64,000 nt of DNA from Pectobacterium atrosepticum (GCA_019056595.1 CP036163.1:558001-622000), one strand, 5' to 3'; counted from the stretch's first letter, positions 47,938 through 58,154 are shown. Numbers and translations: made by a program. Notes: a model not told the origin generated them from the sequence alone.

Positions 47938-48738
47938 ATGATCGCCACCATTCAGCACGTTTACGACTTTATCATCGCCATTACACTCGGCATCGCCCGG
48001 CTGTATCCCTGCTTTATTCTGGTGCCGGTTTTCTCACTCAACGTGTTGAAAGGCATGATGCGCAACGCCGTGGTGATTTCCCTGACGCTGTTGCCCGCCC
48101 CCATCGTGCAGCAGCAACTCCTGTTGACCCCGCTCTCCTGGCCGATGCTACCCGCGCTGTTGTTCAAAGAAATCATGGTGGGATTGCTGATTGCACTCAT
48201 TCTGGCGATGCCGTTCTGGCTGTTTGAGTCTGTCGGGGCGCTGTTCGATAACCAGCGCGGTGCGTTGATGGGCGGCCAGCTCAACCCCGCGCTGGGCTCG
48301 GATGCCACGCCGCTCGGTCATCTACTGAAACAGACCCTAATTCTGCTGCTGATTGTCGGTATCGGCCTAAAGGGGCTGACACAGCTGATTTGGGACAGCT
48401 ACCAGATCTGGCCGGTACTGTCCTGGCTGCCTGCGCCGAGCGAAAAAGGGTTTGAGGTGTATCTCAACCTGCTGGCCGACACCTTTACTCATCTGGTGGT
48501 CTACGCCGGGCCGCTGGTAGCGTTACTGCTGCTATTAGAGTTCAGCATTGCGTTACTCAGCCTGTATAGCCCACAGCTTCAAGTGTTCGTTCTGTCAATT
48601 CCGGCTAAATGTCTGGTCGGGATGGCATTTTTCATCATCTATCTGCCGGTGCTGCAATATTTAGGCGACCACAAACTTCAAGGGTTGCCGGATCTCAAAC
48701 ACCTGCTCCCGCTGCTTTTTACCGCATCGAACAGCTAA
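47938..48738 (+). CDS. hrcT: HrcT (SctT), export-apparatus membrane protein
   Basis: 266 residues, FliR/SctT family with about six membrane segments; contains the conserved ESVGALFDNQRGALMGGQLNP loop in part (residues about 98-118). Confidence 0.96.
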   Translation: MIATIQHVYDFIIAITLGIARLYPCFILVPVFSLNVLKGMMRNAVVISLTLLPAPIVQQQLLLTPLSWPMLPALLFKEIMVGLLIALILAMPFWLFESVGALFDNQRGALMGGQLNPALGSDATPLGHLLKQTLILLLIVGIGLKGLTQLIWDSYQIWPVLSWLPAPSEKGFEVYLNLLADTFTHLVVYAGPLVALLLLLEFSIALLSLYSPQLQVFVLSIPAKCLVGMAFFIIYLPVLQYLGDHKLQGLPDLKHLLPLLFTASNS

Positions 48739-48751
48739 CAAGGCGGAACCG

Positions 48752-49831
48752 ATGAGTGAGAAAACGGAACAACCCACAGAGAAGAAACTGGAAGACGCAC
48801 GCCGCAAAGGGGAAGTGGGGCAAAGTCAGGATGTGCCCAAGCTGCTGATCTGCGTCGGCCTGCTGGAGTGTGTACTGGCGCTGGCGGACAGCACGATGGG
48901 GAAACTGCAAACGCTGGTACAGCTGCCGCTGCAACGGCTTGGCACACCGTTTGCGCAGGTGGCGAAAGAAGTGTTTCATGACGCCGCTGTGCTGGCGGGT
49001 ACGCTCTGCCTGCTGTCTGCAGCAATTGCCGTGCTGTTACGCATCGCGGGTGGTTGGCTCCAGTATGGTCCGCTGTTCGCGCCCGAAGCGCTGAAGCTCG
49101 ATCTCAATCGGCTGAACCCAATCAACCAGTTCAAACAGATGTTTTCGATGCGCAAGCTGGTGGAAATGTTGACCAACATTCTAAAGGCGGTGGTGATCGG
49201 TACGGTCTTTTATAAAGTGGTGGTACCGGAATTAGAGGCGTTGGTTGAATTAGCCTATGGCGATCTGCACGGCTTCTGGCAAGGGGTGAAAGCGCTGCTG
49301 ACGCGCATTACCCGCACCACGCTAACGGCGCTGCTGGTGCTGTCGGCACTGGATTTCGGCATGCAAAAATATTTCTTTCTCAAGCAGCAGCGCATGAGCC
49401 ACGAAGATTTACGCAACGAGCACAAAGATTCCGAAGGCGATCCGCATATGAAAGGCCACCGCAAATCGCTGGCGCATGAACTGGCGAACGAATCCGCCGC
49501 GCCGCGTCCCAAGCCGAAGCTGGAAGATGCCGATATGCTGCTAGTCAACCCGACGCACTATGCGGTGGGGCTCTACTATCGCCCCGGCAAAACTCCGCTG
49601 CCGCGCATTTTGTTTAAAGGTGAAAACAAGGCGGCGCAGGAGCTCATCGCACAAGCGAAAAAAGCGGGCATCCCGGTGATTCGCTTCATTTGGCTGACCC
49701 GCACGCTGTATCGCACCACGCCGGAAGGCCATTATATTCCGCGCGAAACGCTTCAGGCGGTAGCGCAGGTGTATCGCGTCCTGCGCCAGCTCGAAGACGA
49801 GCAAAAACGCGACATTATCGAGATGGAGTGA
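48752..49831 (+). CDS. hrcU: HrcU (SctU), autoproteolytic export switch
   Basis: 359 residues. Four N-terminal membrane segments, then a cytoplasmic domain with the self-cleavage motif NPTH (266-269), cut between Asn and Pro to change substrate class. Starts MSEKTEQPTEKK, typical of FlhB/SctU. Last gene of the hrpJ operon; I see no clear terminator before the convergent LysR gene 24 bases on. Confidence 0.97.
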   Translation: MSEKTEQPTEKKLEDARRKGEVGQSQDVPKLLICVGLLECVLALADSTMGKLQTLVQLPLQRLGTPFAQVAKEVFHDAAVLAGTLCLLSAAIAVLLRIAGGWLQYGPLFAPEALKLDLNRLNPINQFKQMFSMRKLVEMLTNILKAVVIGTVFYKVVVPELEALVELAYGDLHGFWQGVKALLTRITRTTLTALLVLSALDFGMQKYFFLKQQRMSHEDLRNEHKDSEGDPHMKGHRKSLAHELANESAAPRPKPKLEDADMLLVNPTHYAVGLYYRPGKTPLPRILFKGENKAAQELIAQAKKAGIPVIRFIWLTRTLYRTTPEGHYIPRETLQAVAQVYRVLRQLEDEQKRDIIEME

Positions 49832-49855
49832 AATAAGCGATGGCAATGAACAGTA

Positions 49856-50788
49856 TCAAACCATATCCGTCGCCATGTGACTCAGATAGTACGCCTCCCC
49901 CTGACGCAACTCCGCCATCATGAAATCCAGAAAAGCCTGCTGCTGCGGCGCATGCGCTTTACCAGCCAGCGTTTGGATCTGGAGCGAACGCTGGTCGAGC
50001 TGCTTAATATTTAACGGCTTCAGGCGCATCGGTTCCTGTAAGCACTTATACATCACGGAATAGAAGCTACAGGCGGTGACCGCACCCGGCGTGCTCATCG
50101 CATAGTAATAGAGCGTGGTGAAGTTGTTGCAGCACAGCGTCGGTTCCAGAAAGGTGCCGTTCATGCGGCATGAGAGGTCAAACAGCTGTCGTAACGTCGT
50201 CGATGATTCCGGCAGCGCCAGCGGGAAAGGATGCAGATCCGCCAGTTGAATAGACTGCTGCGCCAGCGGATGTTCATCCGACATCAGCAGCATCAGCGGC
50301 GCAGGCAGCGCCAGCTCTACATTCACGCCCTGCTCGGGAGCCAGCGCAAACTGTAGCGCGATATCCACTTCACCGTTACGGATCATCTGGGACACTTGCA
50401 TCGCCGAGTCCACTTTCAGCGCAAAGGTGGTATCTGGATCATGTTGGCGAAAACGCGCAAACAATGTCGGCAACAGATCAAACGCCATTCCTTCCGTACA
50501 GCCAATCCGCAGCAGTGCCCGGCGACTGGCCTTCAGCCCCTGAATCTCTGCCACAGCGGCATCCATATCCATCATACTCTTGCGCACATGATTTTCCAGA
50601 ATGCGTCCCGCATCATTTAACACCATGCCGCGTGCATGACGCTCGAACAGCGGCACACCGATGCGTTCCTCTAATCGCTGAATCTGGCGGCTGATAGCAG
50701 AAACGGCAACAAACAGGTGCTGACTGGCGGCGCTGAGCGAACCGGTGGTGGCAACCACCAAAAAATAACGAATCTCGGAGCTGTGCAT
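49856..50788 (-). CDS. LysR-family transcriptional regulator
   Basis: 310 residues: N-terminal winged HTH (about 1-60, SLSAASQHLFVAVSAISRQIQRLEERIGVPLFERH within it) and a LysR substrate-binding domain (about 90-295). It is transcribed divergently from the M20 peptidase gene 143 bases away, the usual layout when a LysR protein controls its neighbour. Not part of the hrp operon. Confidence 0.92.
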   Translation of the reverse strand: MHSSEIRYFLVVATTGSLSAASQHLFVAVSAISRQIQRLEERIGVPLFERHARGMVLNDAGRILENHVRKSMMDMDAAVAEIQGLKASRRALLRIGCTEGMAFDLLPTLFARFRQHDPDTTFALKVDSAMQVSQMIRNGEVDIALQFALAPEQGVNVELALPAPLMLLMSDEHPLAQQSIQLADLHPFPLALPESSTTLRQLFDLSCRMNGTFLEPTLCCNNFTTLYYYAMSTPGAVTACSFYSVMYKCLQEPMRLKPLNIKQLDQRSLQIQTLAGKAHAPQQQAFLDFMMAELRQGEAYYLSHMATDMV

Positions 50789-50931
50789 ACCGGCCTTCCT
50801 TTCAGACAGAGCGAGGGGACTCGGAGGTTTATATTAAAAGCAAAGCTTAATTGCAATTTTTATTATTGTTGCAAAGCTCGTTTTTCCTTTAAATATCGGT
50901 AACTTCGGCACATTATCCAGCAAGGAAAGGC

Positions 50932-52353
50932 ATGACCAGCGCAGACCTTATTCGTATCGCCTGTGAACGTTTCGATCGCGGAGAATTTAAGCAGACGCTG
51001 GCACGGCGTATTGCGCATACCAGCGAGAGTCAGAAAACCGATAACCAGCCTGCGCTGAACCGCTATCTGACTGACGAGATCCAGCCCGCGTTGCTGGCGA
51101 TGGGGTTCAACGTAAAACTGATCGCCTCGTCAGATGAACGTCATCCCCCTTTTCTGCTGGCCGAACGCATTGAAGATCCCAACCTACCGACAGTGCTCTC
51201 TTACGGCCACGGCGACGTGGTTTTCGGTGATGAAGAAAACTGGCGCGATGGGCTGATGCCCTGGGAATTGGTGGAAGAAGGCAACCACTGGTACGGACGC
51301 GGCAGCGCCGATAATAAAGGCCAGCACAGTATTAACTTGATGGCACTTGAGCAGGTGTTTCAGGCGCGCGGGCAGCGTCTGGGCTTCAACTGCAAGCTGC
51401 TGTTCGAGATGGGTGAAGAAATAGGTTCTCCGGGGCTTGCCGACCTATGCCAACAGCATAAACAGGAACTGGCTGCCGATATTTTTATTGCCTCCGACGG
51501 GCCGCGACTTAATGCAGAACGCCCGACGTTGTTCCTCGGCTCTCGCGGCTGCGCTAACTTCCGTTTACGCATCAAGGCACGTGAGCAGGCATACCATTCT
51601 GGTAACTGGGGCGGGCTGCTGAGCAATCCGGGTACGCAGTTGGCGAACGCCATAGCCAGTCTGGTGGACGAGCAAGGACGGATGAAAATCGACGCCCTGC
51701 TCCCCCCGCCGCTGACACCAGCACTGCGGGAAATTCTCAGCACGATTGATCCCGCAGGCAGCGAGGGCGATCCGGCGATTGATGAAAACTGGGGTGCAGA
51801 GGGACTCACGCCTGCCGAGCGGCTATTTGGCTGGAACACGCTGGAAGTGCTGTCGTTCATTACCGGTAACCCAAACAAGCCGGTGAACGCGATCCCCGCT
51901 GACGCCACCGCGATTTGCCAACTGCGCTTTGTGGTCGGCACCGACTGGAAAAATTTGGCACAACATGTGCATCAACACCTCGACCAGCACGGCTTTGATC
52001 AGGTAGACGTTGAGGTGCTTAACACGTCTCCAGCGACGCGGTTTAACCCCGAAGATCCGCTGGTAAACTGGACGCTGGCGCTGATGCAGCAAATCAGCGG
52101 TAAGCAACCCGCGCTGTTACCCAATCTGGGCGGCTCGCTGCCTAATGACGTCTTCGCTGACATCCTCGGTCTGCCAACGCTGTGGATCCCCCACTCTTAC
52201 CCCGCATGCGGCCAGCACGCCGTCAACGAACACCTACTGAAATCTGTCGCCCGAGAAGGATTAGCAATCATGACCGGCTTGTTCTGGGAATTAGGGGAGC
52301 AAGGCAGTCACCTGCTGGCACGGCACAAGCAACACGAGAATAGAGATGGGTAA
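50932..52353 (+). CDS. M20-family metallopeptidase (dipeptidase/deacylase type)
   Basis: 473 residues, cytoplasmic. M20/ArgE/DapE catalytic pattern: SYGHGDVV (metal His and Asp), GRGSADNKGQ (metal Asp), EMGEEIGSPG (catalytic Glu and metal Glu) and a late SYPACGQHAVNE (metal His). Should hydrolyse a peptide or N-acyl amino-acid bond with two Zn ions; substrate not readable. AAGGAAAGG precedes the ATG. Likely controlled by the divergent LysR gene. Confidence 0.9.
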   Translation: MTSADLIRIACERFDRGEFKQTLARRIAHTSESQKTDNQPALNRYLTDEIQPALLAMGFNVKLIASSDERHPPFLLAERIEDPNLPTVLSYGHGDVVFGDEENWRDGLMPWELVEEGNHWYGRGSADNKGQHSINLMALEQVFQARGQRLGFNCKLLFEMGEEIGSPGLADLCQQHKQELAADIFIASDGPRLNAERPTLFLGSRGCANFRLRIKAREQAYHSGNWGGLLSNPGTQLANAIASLVDEQGRMKIDALLPPPLTPALREILSTIDPAGSEGDPAIDENWGAEGLTPAERLFGWNTLEVLSFITGNPNKPVNAIPADATAICQLRFVVGTDWKNLAQHVHQHLDQHGFDQVDVEVLNTSPATRFNPEDPLVNWTLALMQQISGKQPALLPNLGGSLPNDVFADILGLPTLWIPHSYPACGQHAVNEHLLKSVAREGLAIMTGLFWELGEQGSHLLARHKQHENRDG

Positions 52354-52906
52354 CAACATCCTTCATGTTGATAAATTTAATCCCATACTACGAATATTCA
52401 GGTTCTGAGTGGTGATGCCATATTGCTTATGGTGTCATTAATAATTTTTCACAGCGTTAAAGGCAGAAAATTTTTTAGTACACATTCCCTTGATGCACCA
52501 TTTTGGATCGAAAAAGCTCAAGTACTCATCTCTGGATACTGACTCATACCATTGTAGAAATTGAGTGTAAGGATATGACTTTCGCCTTCTTTCATAACAC
52601 AAACAGAGTCAGTTAATGGAATGTTACATTCTTGATTACTTCAAATGCATTTATATGGTGCACTTAATCGTTACACTGCACTCATTTTGAACGTACCCAT
52701 TGAAAATAAAACAGATTTATCAGGAAAAAATACTTGATCACCTAATACCTGGCATGTAAATGTATTAACAATGTCACAAGATAAGCGTGATGTTTAAACG
52801 AAGACGACTGCAAGTATGTGTCGTTTTTTTTAACAAAACGAAAACCGAACGTCCGTTCGTTCGTAAATTTATCATTATAGTAATAGCAACCTCTAAAGGT
52901 GCCAAT
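52354..52906. other. Intergenic region before the P450 operon
   Basis: About 550 AT-rich bases, changing composition sharply from the GC-richer peptidase gene. No convincing gene, tRNA or insertion sequence. The right end holds the operator at 52846-52859 and presumably the promoter. Confidence 0.6.
52846..52859. promoter_or_regulatory. TetR-type operator upstream of the reductase-flavodoxin-P450 genes
   Basis: Inverted repeat CGAACG-TC-CGTTCG, followed by TTCGTAAA. The same CGAACG-N2-CGTTCG element occurs only upstream of the APC permease (59759-59772), pointing to a common regulator, most likely the TetR protein encoded at 57470. Confidence 0.8.
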
Positions 52907-54148
52907 ATGTCCGAACTGACACCCACTATAGCGATCGTTGGTAGCGGCCCTGCTGGCTGCTACAGTGCACAATTTCTTAAGAAATCCATACCCAGTGCTG
53001 AAATAACTGTGTTTGAAGCGTTACCCGTTCCCTATGGCCTCCTGCGGTATGGGGTAGCAGCTGACCACCAAGGTACAAAAAATGTTTCTGCCCAATTCGA
53101 ACGTTTATTTACCCACAGTGGTGTGCGCTTTATGGGTAATGTTGAGATCGGTAAGGATCTCGGCGTGGACGAACTCATGGTTGCCTTTGATGTGGTCGTT
53201 TTTGCAACCGGTCTGAGTTCAGATCGTAGGCTAGGTATACCTGGGGATGACCTAGAGAATGTAATCGGTGCAGGAAAGCTCCTGCGCGCGTTGAACGGCT
53301 ATCCGAACAAAAGCATTAACGGTCAAGACGTTACTCGCCCTCTTGGAGATCGCGTCGCTGTGATAGGCAACGGTAACGTTGCTATGGACATCGTAAGACT
53401 CATCGCTAAAAGCGAAGATGAGCTTTTAGGTTCAGATGTTGATGACAACCTGAGACTTGAATTGTGTACTACCAATGTCAGGCGTATCGACATAATTGGC
53501 CGTTCTCCCATTGAGTCTGCAAAATTTGACCTAGCCATGCTACGTGAGATCTGCCACCTGAAAGGGGCTACGGTCAACTGGCTTAATAAACCATTAGACA
53601 TTAACTGCCCAGCCGCTGACCTACTGCTAAGTACAGAAGCGGTATCTTCACTTGTATCGGGTTCGGTTGAAATCAATTTTCGTTTCAGTGCCGCCCCTCT
53701 TCTCATCTCTTCTCGAAACCAAGCCACCGTATTGACATTGCGACTTAACGAAGGTGGAACGGTTGAAGACCTCGAGTATGACACCGTGATAACAGCCGTA
53801 GGATTCTGTAGCGAAGAGAGTGACTCGTTAGCATTGACGCCGGGAACGTATCCAGTTGGCTGGGCACGCCGTGGCCCAAAAGGAACGGTTGCCGAGAACC
53901 GAAGAGATGCCGCAGAGGTCGCCTCTTTAATTGTGGAGGATTTGCATAACGGCCGTCAAAACATAGGTAAACCAGGATTAAAGGCAATTGAACATCTTGT
54001 TACCCATAAAGCGGTTTCGTTTGAGCAATGGAAGCGACTTGATCGGCATGAAATTCATTCTGCGGCACCAGGAAGGTGCAGAAAAAAAACAACGTCCATA
54101 ACTGAAATGCTTTCCGTTATGGAAAATCAAGTTCCTGTAGCGAAATAA
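52907..54148 (+). CDS. FprA/adrenodoxin-reductase-like NADPH reductase
   Basis: 413 residues with the start at 52907; the longer frame from 52787 runs through the operator and is not credible. FAD-binding GSGPAG (12-17), the VPYGLLRYGVAADH block typical of adrenodoxin-reductase-type ferredoxin/flavodoxin reductases (41-54), FATG (99-102) and NADP-binding GNGNVA (154-159). Should pass electrons from NADPH to the flavodoxin encoded next and on to the P450. C-terminus as in FprA proteins. Confidence 0.92.
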   Translation: MSELTPTIAIVGSGPAGCYSAQFLKKSIPSAEITVFEALPVPYGLLRYGVAADHQGTKNVSAQFERLFTHSGVRFMGNVEIGKDLGVDELMVAFDVVVFATGLSSDRRLGIPGDDLENVIGAGKLLRALNGYPNKSINGQDVTRPLGDRVAVIGNGNVAMDIVRLIAKSEDELLGSDVDDNLRLELCTTNVRRIDIIGRSPIESAKFDLAMLREICHLKGATVNWLNKPLDINCPAADLLLSTEAVSSLVSGSVEINFRFSAAPLLISSRNQATVLTLRLNEGGTVEDLEYDTVITAVGFCSEESDSLALTPGTYPVGWARRGPKGTVAENRRDAAEVASLIVEDLHNGRQNIGKPGLKAIEHLVTHKAVSFEQWKRLDRHEIHSAAPGRCRKKTTSITEMLSVMENQVPVAK

Positions 54149-54235
54149 CAGGGTCCTAGTCCGTCAACGGTTTCTTGCCCCACGCGTCTGAAAATCGTGT
54201 TGAGCGGTTACTTAGTTATCTAACAGAGGTTTTAG

Positions 54236-54679
54236 ATGTTGAAAATTATTTTTGGTACAGAAAGCGGCAATGCTGAAATGGCTGCGGAAGATATGGCTAC
54301 CGCGCTGAATGATTCAGGAATTACCGCCACCGCTGTCGCGATGGATACCTACGACGTGGCTGAAATTGCAAATGAAGAGCACATCATCCTGATGACCTCG
54401 ACTTACGGAGAGGGTGAACTGCCCATGACGGCAGCACCGTTTTACGAAAGCCTTAAAGCCTCTTCTCCAGATTTGAAAGGGGTGAAGTTTTCAGCGTTTG
54501 GGCTAGGTGATAGCACTTATGAGACTTACAACCAAGCGATCAAGTCATTGATTAATCTGATGCAAGATCTGGGAGCCAAGCAAGTGGGTGAACCCGGTTT
54601 TCACGATGCGGCACTGCCGTATGCTGTCAGCGATATGGCTGTCTGTTGGGCAAGCCGCCAATTCATTATTGCCAACTAA
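54236..54679 (+). CDS. Flavodoxin (FMN electron carrier, cindoxin-like)
   Basis: 147 residues, one flavodoxin domain. FMN phosphate loop FGTESGNAEMAAEDMA (4-19), isoalloxazine loops TSTYGEGELP and FGLGDSTYETY. A flavodoxin as direct P450 partner is unusual; the known model is cindoxin of P450cin. It sits 87 bases after the reductase and 19 before the P450, all plus strand. Confidence 0.92.
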   Translation: MLKIIFGTESGNAEMAAEDMATALNDSGITATAVAMDTYDVAEIANEEHIILMTSTYGEGELPMTAAPFYESLKASSPDLKGVKFSAFGLGDSTYETYNQAIKSLINLMQDLGAKQVGEPGFHDAALPYAVSDMAVCWASRQFIIAN

Positions 54680-54698
54680 AACTCAGGGGAGACCACTC

Positions 54699-55886
54699 AT
54701 GTTTGCACATCCAGAAAGGCAGGATAAATATTTCCCATGGGCCGATCGTCTTTTTCGCGTAAACCCGTATCCGTGGTATGACAAAGTCCGCGCCGAGCAC
54801 CCAGTGTACCGCATGGAAAATGGTGAAATTGTACTTACTCGTTATCACGATGTCATGACGTGGCTAAAAGCGCCGCTGGGTATTTCTAATTTTGGCAATG
54901 GTCCTTGGAATAATTTTGATAATACCGTTCTGAATTGCGATCCTCCTGAGCACACAACATTGCGTCGCCACTCTAATAAGTGGTTTACACCAAAACTAGT
55001 TAACCAGTACGTCACAATTGCCACTGAATTGGCGGAGAATGCTCTTGATCGTTACAGCGACGGTAGCGTGATGGATGCGTTTTACGAGCTAGCAGTCGTT
55101 CCTCCGCATGCAACCATGTGCCGTGCTCTTGGCGTGCCGGAAGATGATGCTGGCCTAATTTATCGTCATTTTTTGACCTGTACGGATGCACTGGGTCATG
55201 GTGTTGGCCGTGATGATACAGAGAAAGCATCTCAATCTTTTGACTATCTTTTTGAACGTTGTGCTCATTACATTAAAGAAAAACGCAGCAATCCAAACGT
55301 TGGTCCGCAGGGGCTGGTCGATGATTTCCTTAAACTGGCTGACGAAGGAAAACTGACAGAACGCGCCGTATTGGAAACGATGGTGCTGTTCTATGGTTCT
55401 GGATCGCCTAACCCAGCAACAGTCATTGCATCGGGTCTTAACCATTTTGCTCGTGAACCAGAAACGTTCGAGCTGTATCGTACACAACCGGAAGAACGTA
55501 ATGCGATAATCAATGAGTTAACCCGACTTTATCCCGCCGAAATTTCAATGATTCGTTATGCGACGGAGGATACCGAGATAGATGGCATTCCCGTTACCAA
55601 AGGCACACCAGTGCGTGCTGTTATTGCTGCGGCGAACCGAGATCCTGAGTTTTTCGAAAACCCACACGAGTTCAACCATAAACGTCCACCAGAAACCAGC
55701 ATGAATCTGACTTTTGGTGTGGGCCACCATGCCTGTGCGGGTCAGTTGATCAGCCGTTCTGCGGTTCGCTCGGTATTCGATGCCGTTGCCAAGAAAGCAA
55801 CCCGCATTCAGATCGCTGGCGAAGCGGGGATTGCCCATACTGACCGTGTACGTGGCTATCTTTCTCTTCCGCTACGTATTTACTGA
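54699..55886 (+). CDS. Cytochrome P450 (soluble, class with flavodoxin partner)
   Basis: 395 residues from the ATG at 54699 (AGGGGAG upstream). Bacterial soluble P450 with DPPEHTTLRR (81-90), K-helix ELTR (273-276) and haem loop FGVGHHACAG (339-348; Cys346 ligand). The I-helix reads YGSGSPNPAT (232-241): aligned by spacing to the following HPE-like EPE, Pro237 and Asn238 replace the usual acid-Thr pair. P450cin also has Asn in place of that Thr. A small terpene-like substrate is a reasonable guess but not shown. Confidence 0.92.
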   Translation: MFAHPERQDKYFPWADRLFRVNPYPWYDKVRAEHPVYRMENGEIVLTRYHDVMTWLKAPLGISNFGNGPWNNFDNTVLNCDPPEHTTLRRHSNKWFTPKLVNQYVTIATELAENALDRYSDGSVMDAFYELAVVPPHATMCRALGVPEDDAGLIYRHFLTCTDALGHGVGRDDTEKASQSFDYLFERCAHYIKEKRSNPNVGPQGLVDDFLKLADEGKLTERAVLETMVLFYGSGSPNPATVIASGLNHFAREPETFELYRTQPEERNAIINELTRLYPAEISMIRYATEDTEIDGIPVTKGTPVRAVIAAANRDPEFFENPHEFNHKRPPETSMNLTFGVGHHACAGQLISRSAVRSVFDAVAKKATRIQIAGEAGIAHTDRVRGYLSLPLRIY

Positions 55887-56157
55887 TATTTATCCCAGTT
55901 CATTGATGGGTGAAAGTTAGAAAGCAAATTCGGGGTCTCATGGCCCCCGATATCTCCGCCCTTACCTTCAGAAAAAATAGTCATGTTTAATTCAGCACTG
56001 CTTTTATTTTCTGCCTGTATGGAGACAGTAATTGTCGTAAGTATTTACGCACGCATTATCTCTTATACAACCGAATATTAAGATCAAAACACATGAATGT
56101 TTAATCATCTTAAAAGATGGTGTGGCGTTTATTTTGAATGTATGAAGAAAATTCAAG

Positions 56158-57342
56158 GTGATTAAAAACGTGGCCAGAACACAGGATATGCTGAAAAAGC
56201 AAAGAGTACGTCTGCTGGAGATCGCACTTGCACTTGGTGGCTTTGCATTAGGGGCGACTGAATTCGCATCAATGGGCCTGCTTCCTGATATCGCCCGTTC
56301 TTCTGGCATAACGGAAACACGTGCCGCTGGTGTAATCAGTGCTTATGCTCTCGGCGCTATAGTCGGTGCCCCCCTTCTAACATTGTTGGGTGCAAAGTTG
56401 TCGCGACGAAGTTTACTGCTATTAACGATGACGCTAGTAATAATTGGTAATTTTGCTACCGTTTTTTCTACTAGTTTTAGCAGCCTTTTCTTCGCACGCT
56501 TCCTAAGCGGCATTCCTCATGGTGCATATTTCGGCGTAGCTGGGTTTGTTGTTGCCTCTTCTGTCCCCCTGCATCAAAGAGCCAGAGCAATAAGTCGTTT
56601 TATGTTAGGCGTGACGTTATCAATTGTTGTCGGTACTCCCTCAGCAACATTCATCGGTCAGGTATTTGGGTGGCGATGGGCGTTCGTTATGGTCTGCATA
56701 CTTGCCATGTTAACTCTGATCATGATCGCCCTCTTTCTTCCCCCCAATCCAAATGAGAAACGTAGCGCACCACAGATTGAGTTACAGGCAATGATGAATA
56801 TTCAAGTTTGGCTTACGTTGGGAATTGCGGCTGTTGGGTTTGCAGGTATGTTCTGCGTATATAGCTATCTTGCGCCAGCGCTAACCAACATTACCAAACT
56901 ATCTCCTCACGGGGTGCCATTGATGCTGGTGTTATTTGGCATTGGTACGGTCGTGGGTAACGTAATTGGTGGTCGACTATGTGACCGCTTTGGTTTTGAT
57001 TCTGTGGGCATAATTTTAGCAGGGAGTGCTGTTTGTATGTTCATTTACCCATCTGCAATGCACGGGACTTTATACGCAGCTATATCAATTCTTTTGGTAG
57101 GTTGTCTCATGGCTCTCGCACCTGCTCTGCAAATTCGACTTCTGGAAGTAGCAAGTAGTGCCCCTTCTCTAGCCGCAGCGTCTAATCATGCTGCGTTCAA
57201 CATCGCCAATGCGGTTGGTCCATGGCTAGGCGGAATCGCGATCTCCGCAGGGTATGGATGGACCTCAACAGGATATATCGGTGCAGCAATGGCGATAGGC
57301 GGGCTAGGTATTTGGTATATTTCGCGCCGTCTTGGCACATAA
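56158..57342 (+). CDS. MFS transporter (AraJ/drug-exporter type)
   Basis: 394 residues, 12 predicted membrane segments, DHA1-like exporter with the motif A-like GAKLSRRSLLL and RFLSGIPHGAYFGVAG segment typical of AraJ/YdhP-type sugar or drug efflux proteins. The GTG at 56158 has no strong ribosome site; GTG 56170 or ATG 56188 are alternatives. It follows the P450 by 271 bases and may export substrate or product. Confidence 0.88.
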   Translation: MIKNVARTQDMLKKQRVRLLEIALALGGFALGATEFASMGLLPDIARSSGITETRAAGVISAYALGAIVGAPLLTLLGAKLSRRSLLLLTMTLVIIGNFATVFSTSFSSLFFARFLSGIPHGAYFGVAGFVVASSVPLHQRARAISRFMLGVTLSIVVGTPSATFIGQVFGWRWAFVMVCILAMLTLIMIALFLPPNPNEKRSAPQIELQAMMNIQVWLTLGIAAVGFAGMFCVYSYLAPALTNITKLSPHGVPLMLVLFGIGTVVGNVIGGRLCDRFGFDSVGIILAGSAVCMFIYPSAMHGTLYAAISILLVGCLMALAPALQIRLLEVASSAPSLAAASNHAAFNIANAVGPWLGGIAISAGYGWTSTGYIGAAMAIGGLGIWYISRRLGT

Positions 57343-57469
57343 TTTTTTTGCCAAGTGACGGCTTAGCGTAATAAAACCAACAATATTCCCATTACCGATA
57401 CTCGTTTCACTTTAGGCTGAATGTGTTTTTTATTGTAAAGTGTGGTTTTCCCTTACATACGCGATAATT

Positions 57470-58114
57470 ATGCATTCCCTTACCACAACGAGAAAAATGC
57501 TACAGAGATTGGACGTCTATCTTACTTCCTTTGAATGGGGAAATTTTTCTAAAAGCAAATTATCAATTCTTCAGGCTTTTCTTAAAATAGCCACTAAAGA
57601 CGGTTATGATGCCGTTTCAATGCGTAGCCTAGCTAAAGCTGTTGATTTAAAACCACCTACAATGTATTCCCACTTTCCTGCCGGCAAAGATCAGATTGTT
57701 TCTTCAGCGTTTCGGTGGCATTACTATTCCTTTGCTATGGCGGTTAAGGAAGGGTTGAGCCAAAGTGAAACATTGGAAGAATACTGGTCAGCACTCATTC
57801 GAGTACATATCATTCAGCAGATAAAACATCCTGAAAATGATCTATTTGATATGCTAATGGCTACGGATCGACTGGGAAGTATTCTACCAACAGACCTACG
57901 CTCTGAGATGATTGAGTGGCTATCCTTCTGTGATTTTATGTATGAATCAATTGCAACGGATCTAGGTATCGATGATGCAAAACAGAAATCTAAGATAATT
58001 CGTGTAACACTCGATGGAGCGAACAGTTGGTGGAAGTGGGATGATAGCCAAGAGAATCTCGAAGAATGTATTCGCTACGCGGAAAGAATTGCGGCAGGAA
58101 TCCTAAAGATTTAA
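57470..58114 (+). CDS. TetR-family regulator of the P450/permease locus (inferred)
   Basis: 214 residues from the ATG at 57470 (a GTG at 57440 is possible). N-terminal TetR HTH (GYDAVSMRSLAKAVDLKPPTMYSHF region, about 45-75) and a helical ligand domain with TetR_C-type features (WHYYSFAMAVKEG). It is the only local DNA-binding protein of the TetR class, and the two CGAACG-N2-CGTTCG sites are its likely targets. No such site is visible before its own gene. Confidence 0.87.
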   Translation: MHSLTTTRKMLQRLDVYLTSFEWGNFSKSKLSILQAFLKIATKDGYDAVSMRSLAKAVDLKPPTMYSHFPAGKDQIVSSAFRWHYYSFAMAVKEGLSQSETLEEYWSALIRVHIIQQIKHPENDLFDMLMATDRLGSILPTDLRSEMIEWLSFCDFMYESIATDLGIDDAKQKSKIIRVTLDGANSWWKWDDSQENLEECIRYAERIAAGILKI

Positions 58115-58154
58115 TACTCAATGTGTAAACTCTGGATTCAATACCTTATTACAA

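Noticed and set aside
52787-52906. N-terminal extension of the FprA-like reductase
   Set aside because: It spans the TetR-type operator, and the FAD motif sits at the normal distance from the later ATG at 52907.
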